Origin: Gemmatimonadota bacterium
GTDB taxonomy: Bacteria; Gemmatimonadota; Gemmatimonadetes; Longimicrobiales; Gaopeijiaceae
NCBI GenBank assembly: GCA_028875075.1
Contig: JAPPGF010000008.1
Location: 62,001-126,000 of the forward strand
Direction of reading: 5' to 3'
Length of the DNA stretch: 64,000 nucleotides
Part shown: piece by piece, positions 42,586 through 50,519 of the stretch
Numbering within the stretch: the first letter of the stretch is position 1
Layout: every line of letters begins with the position of its first letter
Notes under the pieces: generated by a model
Told to the model about the DNA's origin: nothing
Seen by the model: only the letters and a program-made list of their open reading frames with translations
Databases searched by the model: none
Position numbers and translations under genes: made by a program

Positions 42586-43922
42586 CGGTTGTCCTTGGGC
42601 CTCGTCGCGACGCCCGGCGCCGCTGGGGTGCTGCCCGATCGGGCGCGGAGCCGCGCCGCGGCCGCGTGGCCTGGCAGGCCTTCCGCGTCGGCCAACAGGG
42701 CCGCGTCCTTTGCGAGTGCGCGCGCAGCGCTCGGGGTCACCTCCTGATAGGACCAGGAGCGGAGGAAGTCCAGCGCCGAAAGACCCGCAAAGCTCCTCGC
42801 GGCACCGCCTGTGGGGAGCACGTGGTTGGCGCCTGTAAGGTAGTCGCCGAACGCCACCGAGCTGCTCGGGCCGACGAATACCGTGCCTGCGGTTCGGACC
42901 CGCGCGGCGATCCCCGCCGGGTCACGCATCACTACGAGCACGTGCTCGGGGGCACAAGCATTCGTGAATGCGAGCGCTTCCTCGAGGTCGTCGGCGAGCA
43001 GCAGCGCGCCGCGTCCTGACAGCGCCGCACCGACCACGTCGCGGCGGGGCGCTCCAGCGACCTGGCGCGCGAGTGCGGCGGCGACCGAGTCCAACTCGAC
43101 TGCTTCCGTCGTCAAGAGGACGACCGCAGCGTCAGGGTCGTGCTCAGCTTGCGCGATCAACTCGGCGGCGACTAGCTCGGGGTCCGCACTCCCGTCGCTC
43201 AACACGAGTAGCTCGGACGGGCCAGCCGGCGAGTCGATGCGCACGTCGCCGGCGACTTGGCGTTTGGCTTCGAGCACCCAGCGATTCCCCGGTCCCACCA
43301 CGGCGTCGCAGCGCGGAACCGATGGGGTTCCATACGCCATGGCGCCGACGGCGCCGGCCCCGCCGAGCGCAAACACGCGGGTCGCGCCCGCCAGCGCAGC
43401 TGCGGCCAGAATCGCCGCAGGAGGTTCACCGGTCTCGTTGGGAGGCGAGCACACTACTACCTCCGGGACTCCCGCGACGCGCGCGGGCACGACACCCATC
43501 AGGACGCTGCTCGGATAGGCCGCCCGCCCGCCGGGCGCGTATACGCCGGCCACGGCCAGAGGTCCGAACCGACGACCGAGGCGCACGCCCGGCTCGACCT
43601 CGATCGAGAGCTCGGCCGGGAGCTGGGCACGATGGAACACAGAGATATTGTGTACGGCGTGCTCAAGTGCGGCGCAAAGCGGTGTCGGGAGCGTAGTGAG
43701 TGCCGCTTCGCATCGCTCGCGCGGGACTTCGAGCGAAGCGAGCTCGACACGATCAAGAGTGCTCGCCATCTCTAGCAGTGCGTCGTCCCCACGGTCGCGC
43801 ACGTCTGCAAGCAGGGCGCGTACACGATCCCGTACACCGGCGTCGTCGGTTGGGCGACGATCGAGCAGCAACGTGCGCTGCTCGGCGCTTAGTTCGGCGA
43901 TGTGACTCCGCACCGCTATCAC
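42582..43922 (-). CDS. hisD: Histidinol dehydrogenase
   Basis: 446 residues. Zinc- and NAD-dependent last enzyme of histidine synthesis. Family blocks are present: GRRFGPLAVAGVYAPGGRAAYPSS, DAVVGPGNRWVLEAKRQVAG, DSPAGPSELLVLSD and LIAQAEHDPDAA with the catalytic Glu/His pair in APEHVLVV. Length is normal. Overlaps hisG upstream and hisC downstream by 4 bases each. Confidence 0.97.
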   Translation of the reverse strand: MIAVRSHIAELSAEQRTLLLDRRPTDDAGVRDRVRALLADVRDRGDDALLEMASTLDRVELASLEVPRERCEAALTTLPTPLCAALEHAVHNISVFHRAQLPAELSIEVEPGVRLGRRFGPLAVAGVYAPGGRAAYPSSVLMGVVPARVAGVPEVVVCSPPNETGEPPAAILAAAALAGATRVFALGGAGAVGAMAYGTPSVPRCDAVVGPGNRWVLEAKRQVAGDVRIDSPAGPSELLVLSDGSADPELVAAELIAQAEHDPDAAVVLLTTEAVELDSVAAALARQVAGAPRRDVVGAALSGRGALLLADDLEEALAFTNACAPEHVLVVMRDPAGIAARVRTAGTVFVGPSSSVAFGDYLTGANHVLPTGGAARSFAGLSALDFLRSWSYQEVTPSAARALAKDAALLADAEGLPGHAAAARLRARSGSTPAAPGVATRPKDNR

Positions 43923-44782
43923 GGCATCAGCCTCTCGATGCTGGTGACCAGAATTCCCTCCGCTCCAAGGCGCTTGAGAGCGGTGATAGTCTGATAGACG
44001 CGGTCCTCGTCAACGACTGCGTGTGCCGCTACCCAGTCGCCACCGTCGGACACCTCCAGAATTGTCGGACCGTTAATGCCGGGCAGCACGTGCTTCACCT
44101 CATCCAGTCGGCCGCGCGGCACGTTGGCCATGAGATAGCGCTTTTGCTCGGCCCTCAGGACCGACTCCAGCGCGGCTACCAGCTCCTCCATCCGAGTGCG
44201 ACAGCCCGGATCCGCCCAGGCTTGGCGGCTTGTGACCAGCCGCGCAGTGGACTCCAGCACGGTCGCCACCTCGCGCAGTCCGTTCACCCGGAGCGTCGAC
44301 CCCGTGGACACGAGATCCACGATGACATCGGCCACCCCCAGGTGCGGCGCAATCTCTGCGGCGCCCGATACTTGGGCCAGCTCGACTGCGATGTCGGCGG
44401 CAGCGAAGAAGCGAGATGTGAGGCAGGGAAACGAGGTGGCCACCCGCGAGCCTTCGGGTACATCTTCGAGGCCCGTGATTGCGCTGCCCTCAGGAACCGC
44501 CACCGCTAGCCGGCAGCGCCCGAAGCCCAGGTCCAGCAACGTTCTGATGTTGCGGCCACTCTCGGCTACGAGATCCGCCCCCGTCACCCCGGCCTCCGCG
44601 ACGCCGTCGGCTACGAACTCAGGCACGTCGGCCGCGCGCACGAAGATTGCCCGGAAGTCATTGCCCAGCGTTGCGACTAAGGCCCGCTCAGAAGTGAACT
44701 CGGCCCGCAGCCCCGCGCGCTCGAATAGCTCTAGCCCCTTCTCGGACAGCCGTCCTTTGTTGGGCAGCGCAATCGTGATCAC
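43919..44782 (-). CDS. hisG: ATP phosphoribosyltransferase, long form
   Basis: 287 residues, first committed step of histidine synthesis. ITIALPNKGRLSEKGLELFERAG is the family start (given here in part: ALPNKGRL), GVTGADLVAESG and DLVSTGSTLRVNGL are the PRPP/ATP segments. The last 75 residues (VPRGRLDEVKHVLPG onward) match the C-terminal regulatory domain of long-form HisG, so feedback by histidine and no need for HisZ are expected. GTG start at 44782 has AAGGAGG at good spacing. An attenuator terminator and a His-His leader ORF precede it. First gene of the operon. Confidence 0.96.
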   Translation of the reverse strand: MITIALPNKGRLSEKGLELFERAGLRAEFTSERALVATLGNDFRAIFVRAADVPEFVADGVAEAGVTGADLVAESGRNIRTLLDLGFGRCRLAVAVPEGSAITGLEDVPEGSRVATSFPCLTSRFFAAADIAVELAQVSGAAEIAPHLGVADVIVDLVSTGSTLRVNGLREVATVLESTARLVTSRQAWADPGCRTRMEELVAALESVLRAEQKRYLMANVPRGRLDEVKHVLPGINGPTILEVSDGGDWVAAHAVVDEDRVYQTITALKRLGAEGILVTSIERLMP

Positions 44783-44881
44783 GCCTCGGCCTCCTTAGTT
44801 TTCCGCAATGGTAGGGATTGCCACCCTTCGCGATCTGATCATTGCCGTCGGCCTTCGGCGTGCTGCTGCTATGCGTCACGC

Positions 44882-44921
44882 AAAAAAGACCGCGGCCCGC
44901 CGTATCCGACGGGCCGCGGTC
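44882..44921 (-). terminator. Attenuator terminator hairpin of the his operon
   Basis: On the minus strand GACCGCGGCCCG (44921-44910) and CGGGCCGCGGTC (44899-44888) form a perfect 12-bp stem with a 10-base loop, followed by TTTTTT (44887-44882): a strong intrinsic terminator placed 100 bases before hisG. Leader bases CCGCGGT (44975-44969) can pair with ACCGCGG in the upstream arm, a possible antiterminator. No terminator would normally sit between a promoter and its operon unless it is conditional. Confidence 0.8.
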
Positions 44922-44949
44922 TCGGATGCCCCCCTGTGTGGCTAAAGAC

Positions 44950-45030
44950 TTAGCCGCGCACCTCGACCACCGCGGACCCCGTCAGGGTAGCGCGATGATG
45001 GTAACGGCGGGCCGTCGTCGCGAGCAGCAT
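44950..45030 (-). CDS. hisL: Candidate his leader peptide
   Basis: A 26-codon ORF, ATG at 45030, TAA at 44952-44950, with adjacent His codons CAT CAT at 45000-44995 inside the stretch ARRYHHRATL. It ends 29 bases before the terminator hairpin, the typical geometry of a histidine leader. Only two His codons are present, against seven in E. coli hisL, which would give a weaker response. There is no Shine-Dalgarno; a TATACC on the minus strand about 12 bases upstream could be the -10 box of a leaderless transcript. Confidence 0.6.
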   Translation of the reverse strand: MLLATTARRYHHRATLTGSAVVEVRG

Positions 45031-45354
45031 AGAAGGCAAAGGTATAGGGGATGGGAAGAAACGCAAGCTTCAGTTTCCGGCGTACCGCTCAAGGCTCGGT
45101 CCGATCGTGGCGGGAGGACCGGTGGCGGCGACGAGGGCAGAAGCGTCCGGCAACAGCCGTGGGTCCGCGTGATCGCGCGCCGCCCATGTAAACTTTCGGG
45201 GGAACTTCGGGTCACCAGGGAGTGTTTCAGCCAGGTCTAGCCCTGCACGCCGTGGATGGGCCCGTGACCACGTATAGGTTGCGACTGCGAAGCATGCTAC
45301 AGCCCTCATGGTGACGTTGACCGCGCAGGCAACCCATTCCCGCTCACCGGCGAT
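45031..45354. other. Divergent promoter region of his leader and uvrA
   Basis: About 320 bases between the His leader ORF and the uvrA start. It should hold promoters in both directions. A TATACC on the minus strand near 45042-45047 may be the -10 of the his operon. I did not find a clear LexA/SOS box for uvrA or any gene. Confidence 0.4.
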
Positions 45355-48210
45355 ATGGACGAGCCGATTCGGATTCGGGGCGCGCAGCAGCACAATCTGA
45401 AGGGCTTCGACCTCGACCTTCCCCGTAGGAAGTTTCTGGTCGTAACCGGCCCTTCGGGGTCGGGGAAGTCGTCGCTAGCATTGGACACGCTTTTCGCTGA
45501 AGGTCAGCGTCGCTACGTCGAGTCCCTCTCAACCTACGCGAAGCAGTTCCTCGACAGGATTGAGAAGCCGCGAGTGGAGGCGGTGGAGGGTATCGCCCCT
45601 GCAGTCGCGATCGAGCAGAGAAACCCGATCAAGACGAGCCGCTCGACTGTCGGCACCGCCACAGAGGTGCACGACTATCTGCGCCTACTCTATGCGCGGG
45701 TCGGTCGAACTCACTGCCCCGAGTGCGGCGGCTGGGTCCAGTCGGACACGGTGGCCGGCGCGGTCGACCGCACTCTTGAGCTTCCGAAAGGAATGCGCTT
45801 CATGGTCACGTTCCCACTGCACCGTTCGGGACGAATTGGACACGCGGCCGTGATCAAGAACCTCAAGGCGATGGGCTTCGTGCGTGTCTTGGCGGACGGC
45901 GTGATGGTTGATATCGGGGAGGCTCGCCTGGGAGAAACAACGGTACTCGGCGTTGACCTGTCGAGCTGCGACGAGCTACTGATCGTTGTCGACCGTCTGG
46001 TCGCCGACCCTGGAGCACGCGATCGTCTCGCGGACTCCTTACAGACGGCATTCAACGAAGGCGAGGGGGAGTGCGTCGTCGTCCTTGCTGGCGCGCCCGC
46101 GCAGCACGCTGCGTCCGGGGAACGACTCACCTTCACTCAACGTTACCGCTGTCCTGATCACCCAGACATCGTCTTTCCCGAGCCTACGCCACAGTTCTTC
46201 TCGTTTAACAGCCCCTACGGATCGTGCCCTGAGTGTACTGGTTTCGGCGCAACGCTTGAGTATGACGTCGACTTGATCGTACCGAACCCGAAGCGCTCCA
46301 TCGACGAGGGCGCTGTTGATCCATGGGCCAAGCCGCGTTATCGCAGGGAGCAGGAACGCCTGCGCGCGTTCGCCCATCAGCAGAAGCAGTCCCTCTACGC
46401 ACCTTGGGACGAGCTCGACGAGAGTTTCCGTGAGACCGTGCTTCACGGCCGCGGTAGGCACAGGAACTTCCGAGGCGTCGTTCCATTCCTCGCCTCCAAG
46501 GAGTCGAAGCGCTACAAACGGTACATTCGCGTCTTCCTCCGCAGATACCAGAGCCCCGTCACGTGCCGCAGCTGCGGCGGTGCGCGCGTGCGTCCCGAGG
46601 CACTTCGCGTGCACGTGGGCGGCACGCACATCGGCACGGTGTCGGAGCTTCCCTTGGACGAGCTTGGACACTGGCTGCGCAGCCTAGCGCTCAACGAGAT
46701 GGAAGGGCGGATCGCAGAGACGATTCTTAACGAGCTAGTGTCCCGCGTCGACTTCCTCGTAGATGTGGGCCTCGGATATGTGACGCTAGCCCGTCAGACG
46801 CGCACGCTGTCCGGCGGCGAAGCGCAACGCATTACGCTTGCCAACGCCCTTGGCTCACAGCTGATCGAGACGCTCTATGTGTTGGACGAACCAACCGTGG
46901 GACTGCATCCTCGTGATACCGGTGCGATGGTCGCCCTGCTCAGACGCCTTCGCGACGCGGGGAACACCGTAATCGTGGTGGAGCATGACTCGCAGGTGAT
47001 CCGCGCTGCCGACCATGTGGTCGAGCTGGGACCGGCTTCGGGCGAGAAGGGCGGAGAAGTCGTCTTCGAAGGACCGCCCGGAGAACTAGAATACAGCGAG
47101 ACGTCGACCGGCCGCTATCTGTCCGGATGTAGTGATGTCGCTCTTCCCGAGCGCCATCGATGCGTGGACGGGCCGATGCTCGCGCTCAGAGGCGCACGGC
47201 TGCACAACCTTGAGGGTGTCGACGTCGATGTACCCCTCGGCGCGCTCACAGTCGTCACTGGTGTTTCCGGTTCGGGCAAAAGCACACTCGTTCACGACGT
47301 CCTGTACCGGGCACTCGAACGAGAACTCTTCGGCGGCGAGACCTCGGCGAAAGAGCACCTAGGCGAAGCCGTGGGCAACTACGAACGGCTTGAGGGAGTG
47401 ATCGGGATCGAGGACGTCGTGCTGGTGGACCAGAGCCCGATCGGCCGGACACCGCGCTCTAGTCCCGTTACCTATGTCAAAGCATGGGACGAGGTACGGC
47501 GCGTTTTCGCTGCCCAGTCCTCGGCACGGCAACAGGGAGTCGATGCGCGTGCTTTCTCGTTCAACGTGCCCGGAGGACGCTGCGAGGCGTGCAAGGGCTG
47601 CGGCCTGGTAGAGATCGACATGGTCTTTATGGCCGATGTGTTCGTACCGTGCGAGGCGTGTGGCGGCGCGCGCTTCATGCCAGAGATTCTCGATGTGACC
47701 TACAAGGACCGGAGTATCGCCGACGTGCTCGAACTGACCGTGGACGAAGCGATTCGGTTTTTCGTCCGCGAGGACCGGCTAGGAAGGATCCTCTGGCAAC
47801 TCCAGCAGGTGGGTCTCGGCTACCTACGGCTCGGACAGGCAGCAACGACGCTTTCCGGCGGAGAGGCGCAGCGACTGAAGATCGCGAGGGAACTGTCAGG
47901 GGCGGCCGGCAAGAAGGGGCGAAAGCTCTATGTGATGGACGAGCCAACGATTGGCCTCTCAGGTGAGGATGTCCGCAAGCTGCTTTGTGTCCTCGACCGG
48001 TTGCTCGATACGGGACACACTGTGCTCGTAGTCGAGCACAATTTGGATGTGATCAAGACGGCCGACTGGGTGATTGATATGGGCCCCGGGGCGGGAAGCC
48101 GCGGTGGTGAAGTCGTGGCGATGGGGCGACCCGCCGATGTGGCGCACGTGCCCGAGAGCGTGACGGGACGCTATCTAAAGGAAGCATTGGGCAAGGGACG
48201 TGCAGCGTAG
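45355..48210 (+). CDS. uvrA: Excinuclease ABC subunit A
   Basis: 951 residues, DNA-damage recognition ATPase of nucleotide excision repair. Two ABC modules are present: Walker A GPSGSGKSSLALDTL (about residue 33) with signature LSGGEAQRITLANAL, and Walker A GVSGSGKSTLVHDVL (about residue 637) with signature LSGGEAQRLKIAREL. The C-terminal zinc finger is CEACKGCGL...CEACGG near residue 742, and further Cys pairs (CPECGG, CPECTG, CRSCGG) lie in the first half. The length and both zinc modules match housekeeping UvrA more than the shorter UvrA2. The start ATG at 45355 gives the usual short N-terminus before IRIRGAQQHNLKG. Confidence 0.97.
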   Translation: MDEPIRIRGAQQHNLKGFDLDLPRRKFLVVTGPSGSGKSSLALDTLFAEGQRRYVESLSTYAKQFLDRIEKPRVEAVEGIAPAVAIEQRNPIKTSRSTVGTATEVHDYLRLLYARVGRTHCPECGGWVQSDTVAGAVDRTLELPKGMRFMVTFPLHRSGRIGHAAVIKNLKAMGFVRVLADGVMVDIGEARLGETTVLGVDLSSCDELLIVVDRLVADPGARDRLADSLQTAFNEGEGECVVVLAGAPAQHAASGERLTFTQRYRCPDHPDIVFPEPTPQFFSFNSPYGSCPECTGFGATLEYDVDLIVPNPKRSIDEGAVDPWAKPRYRREQERLRAFAHQQKQSLYAPWDELDESFRETVLHGRGRHRNFRGVVPFLASKESKRYKRYIRVFLRRYQSPVTCRSCGGARVRPEALRVHVGGTHIGTVSELPLDELGHWLRSLALNEMEGRIAETILNELVSRVDFLVDVGLGYVTLARQTRTLSGGEAQRITLANALGSQLIETLYVLDEPTVGLHPRDTGAMVALLRRLRDAGNTVIVVEHDSQVIRAADHVVELGPASGEKGGEVVFEGPPGELEYSETSTGRYLSGCSDVALPERHRCVDGPMLALRGARLHNLEGVDVDVPLGALTVVTGVSGSGKSTLVHDVLYRALERELFGGETSAKEHLGEAVGNYERLEGVIGIEDVVLVDQSPIGRTPRSSPVTYVKAWDEVRRVFAAQSSARQQGVDARAFSFNVPGGRCEACKGCGLVEIDMVFMADVFVPCEACGGARFMPEILDVTYKDRSIADVLELTVDEAIRFFVREDRLGRILWQLQQVGLGYLRLGQAATTLSGGEAQRLKIARELSGAAGKKGRKLYVMDEPTIGLSGEDVRKLLCVLDRLLDTGHTVLVVEHNLDVIKTADWVIDMGPGAGSRGGEVVAMGRPADVAHVPESVTGRYLKEALGKGRAA

Positions 48211-48693
48211 ACGTGCTAAAACGCATCCCCAAGGTAGCCCGTACTCGCTTCGCCCCCGCCCCCTACGCCTTCCGGGCCTTCCTCGGCTGGCGATTACCTG
48301 CTTTGTTACCTACGCATCTTTTTTGTAAAAAATCGATATCGTCGCCAAGCCAGATTTGAGCGCACCCCATCCCGGAAGGCCGCGCTATGCTTCGATTATC
48401 GACGCGAAGATATGAAAAAATGAGGCACTCGCCTAGTCTTGGGAACAGGTGATTTGTATTTGGCTTTCTGTCGTGTAAGTTAAGTTATTTCAATCACTTA
48501 CGTAGTCAGACTGTTTGGGTACACAATTTGAATGAACTCTTGCGTCCCCCCGGGAACCCGCATACCCTTGAGCTCCTCCCGATCCATGCCAGCGGGGTGG
48601 CGGTGGGTCGGTCAGTCATTCCGGATGTTATCCAACAAATGCCCTTTCTCAAGGGACGCGGGTTACCAAATGGGCTCTGGCGACGCACCATGC
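48211..48693. other. AT-rich intergenic patch with inverted repeats
   Basis: From about 48300 to 48540 the DNA is clearly AT-richer than everything around it. Elements seen: GCCTTCCGGG (48267-48276) and CCCGGAAGGC (48371-48380), an exact 10-base inverted pair 94 bases apart; TTTTTTGTAAAAAA near 48318-48331; and an inverted pair GTAAGT...ACTTAC near 48475-48501. It may hold the uvrA terminator, a regulatory region for the small ORFs that follow, or the scar of a foreign insertion. No gene of clear family is inside. Confidence 0.5.
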
Positions 48694-48903
48694 ATGTGGG
48701 AAACGTGTTCCGTGCAGCTGAGTGTGAGGCTGCCCCGAGACATCGCAACGCAAGCTGAGGAAATGCAGCGTACGGATCCCGAATTCTTGAGCCGCGTCGT
48801 ACTGTATGGGCTTACCCGGCGCTGCATCTACCGACATCTCAATCAGCACGACCAGGAGAACGTCTTGAGCGGCGGTGAGCGCGCGGGTCGGCTGATTACA
48901 TAA
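48694..48903 (+). CDS. Small hypothetical protein, possibly ribbon-helix-helix-like
   Basis: About 69 residues if started at ATG 48694 (GTG at 48715 is an alternative). The part VQLSVRLPRDIATQAEEMQR followed by TDPEFLSRVVLYGLTRR has the length and pattern of a ribbon-helix-helix fold (one strand, two helices), which bind DNA and are common as antitoxins. It is a visual pattern only; no family is certain. It lies just after the AT-rich patch and before another small hypothetical gene. No toxin-like partner is recognisable next to it. Confidence 0.4.
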   Translation: MWETCSVQLSVRLPRDIATQAEEMQRTDPEFLSRVVLYGLTRRCIYRHLNQHDQENVLSGGERAGRLIT

Positions 48904-48973
48904 GGCTTGCGGTACCCCCCTCCTGACGTCATACGTTTCCCGGCCCGAGTACGCGGAGACGAGTTTCGGGAGC

Positions 48974-49354
48974 GTGAATGTCGGATCCCACGCGAAGGGG
49001 GCGGGCTTGAGTCAGCGGGAAGCCACCGCACCTGGGGACGAAGACGCCGGACACAACGAGGTCTTGAGGGCCAAGTATCTGGATTACTGCTCGGCCCAGT
49101 TGGCAGATCTCCTTGTCTTCATTAGCCCCGATGAGATCTATCTGATCGCCCAACGGGCTGCGCAGGAGCGCGGGGACACCGGGGAGTTGTCCTACACGCG
49201 CATGGTGCAGACTGCGACGGAGTGGCTCGCTGACAAGGTCAAGCTGCCTCCGTTCGAGATCTGGGTGGAAGACTACTTGGCCCACCCGGAACTGTACGAG
49301 GAATTCTTCATGGGCTTATGGGAATCCGAGTTCACAGGTCGTTCCGGCTCTTGA
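48974..49354 (+). CDS. Conserved-looking hypothetical protein
   Basis: 126 residues from GTG 48974, or 115 from TTG 49007, the latter preceded by AAGGGGG. The composition is normal for a soluble protein, with acidic helical segments (YLDYCSAQLADLLVF, SPDEIYLIAQRAAQERG, YEEFFMGLWESEF). No catalytic motif, signal peptide or membrane segment is visible. I do not recognise the family; coding is supported by balanced amino-acid use and by the absence of a competing frame. Confidence 0.55.
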   Translation: MNVGSHAKGAGLSQREATAPGDEDAGHNEVLRAKYLDYCSAQLADLLVFISPDEIYLIAQRAAQERGDTGELSYTRMVQTATEWLADKVKLPPFEIWVEDYLAHPELYEEFFMGLWESEFTGRSGS

Positions 49355-49817
49355 GTGGGCCGACCGCAGGCGGCGGGTACCGGACCATTCCGGTGGCGGA
49401 CGGTGTGCACATCCTCATCCTCGCCGGTGTCGGCAGCAACATCAGACTCTCGGTCGGATAGGACGGAGCGGCGACGATCTACGGTCAGTTTGCTCCTCTC
49501 ACGGAGTCGTTTTTCGCCGCCACAGGTGGAACCCCCTCCAACGCCACGGCTATGGGGGCGCAGGCCCCGTCATGTTCCCGCGATCGCTGTGCTCGCCCGT
49601 TAGTCTCATTTCTCGTCGGGAACGGGTTCCCCCTTGGCCTCATTCGTCATTGCACGAGATCGCCACTTCTTCCTGCTGGCACCCGTTCCTATATTTTGAG
49701 TGCTTTCCTCGTCCGGGGAGCCTCCGGTGAGGACCCGCCTAGGCCTTACTGCGAGTGCGGCTCGGCTATCGTTAGGCCTGAACCCACAGAGCGGACCACA
49801 AGGTCCGGGGGATTGCC
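49355..49817. other. Intergenic region, no gene seen
   Basis: About 460 bases with stop codons in most frames and no recognisable protein. An AT-richer TATATTTTGAG stretch near 49689-49699 could be a promoter for the small ORF at 49818. I see no tRNA or known riboswitch motif, but a structured RNA cannot be excluded by eye. Confidence 0.35.
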
Positions 49818-49937
49818 ATGAATCCGGTTACGACACGTGCGACGCGGGCCCGGACCTGGCTGTTCGCTGCCGTCGTGCTACTTCCTGTTCTTCTCGTCAT
49901 CGGCCTGAGTGCGGCCGTTTCCTCAGGGACATTCTGA
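49818..49937 (+). CDS. Candidate 39-residue single-pass membrane peptide
   Basis: ATG at 49818 preceded by GGGGGA at proper spacing; stop TGA at 49935-49937. The peptide has a basic N-terminus (TTRATRARTW) followed by a continuous 20-residue hydrophobic helix and a short polar tail, the usual look of a small membrane protein with its N-terminus inside. Length and isolation make chance possible. No known family. Confidence 0.35.
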   Translation: MNPVTTRATRARTWLFAAVVLLPVLLVIGLSAAVSSGTF

Positions 49938-50519
49938 GCCGGTAGCGCTAGGTGCCGTGCTGGCGCGTGTAGCCTTCTGCGGAGAGGCTCGCGGGGTGGG
50001 GCTCTTCCAAAATGTGACCATCCCAACTGCGCGGTCCGGATCGCGATCGTAGATCGGGGCCGCGGCTCATGCTTGCCCGATTCGCTCCCAGCGCCTTCTG
50101 CCGGTCGGTCGTTGTGAGCGCATGCCGGTCACGACAGCTCGGAACCACGCGGCCCTCGCGCGAAGGCCCAGGTCGTGGATTGACGGCCAAGTCGTGACCC
50201 CGATGGGACCCGGACGGAGACGTTCGGCATCGTTGTCGCGGCGGTCCTCCTCCTGTTCGCTGTTCCCAAACCCTCGGCCACAGGTACGTCGTCGGCGGCA
50301 ATCGCGAGAATCTCGACGACGCCGCATCCTTGAGGCCACCTTCTTGTCCCGTCCGATTCCGACCCGATGTCCTGTACAACTCATGCCCCCGGTCCGGGTC
50401 GCCTCAGGCTGGTAGCGAAGATCTCCCGGCCAGGGGACCTCGCGAGAACGTGGTCTGACTCGTGGCCACACGACTCCAGCCGCTCAGCCAGCGGCTCAAC
50501 TCCCCTGGACATTTCAGTA
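49938..50519. other. Intergenic region, possible gene remnant
   Basis: About 580 bases with no intact gene. One plus-strand frame near 50215-50335 reads GIVVAAVLLLFAVPKPSA, a membrane-helix-like stretch, but it lacks a start codon and is closed by stops on both sides. It may be a decayed small membrane protein or chance. Confidence 0.3.

Noticed and set aside
45070-45393. Minus-strand ORF overlapping the uvrA start
   Set aside because: No homology-like pattern, runs into uvrA antisense and would displace the his leader promoter region.
50122-50415. Arg/Ser-rich plus-strand ORF in the gap before the Npt-like gene
   Set aside because: Composition typical of a chance frame in GC-rich DNA; no start signal.
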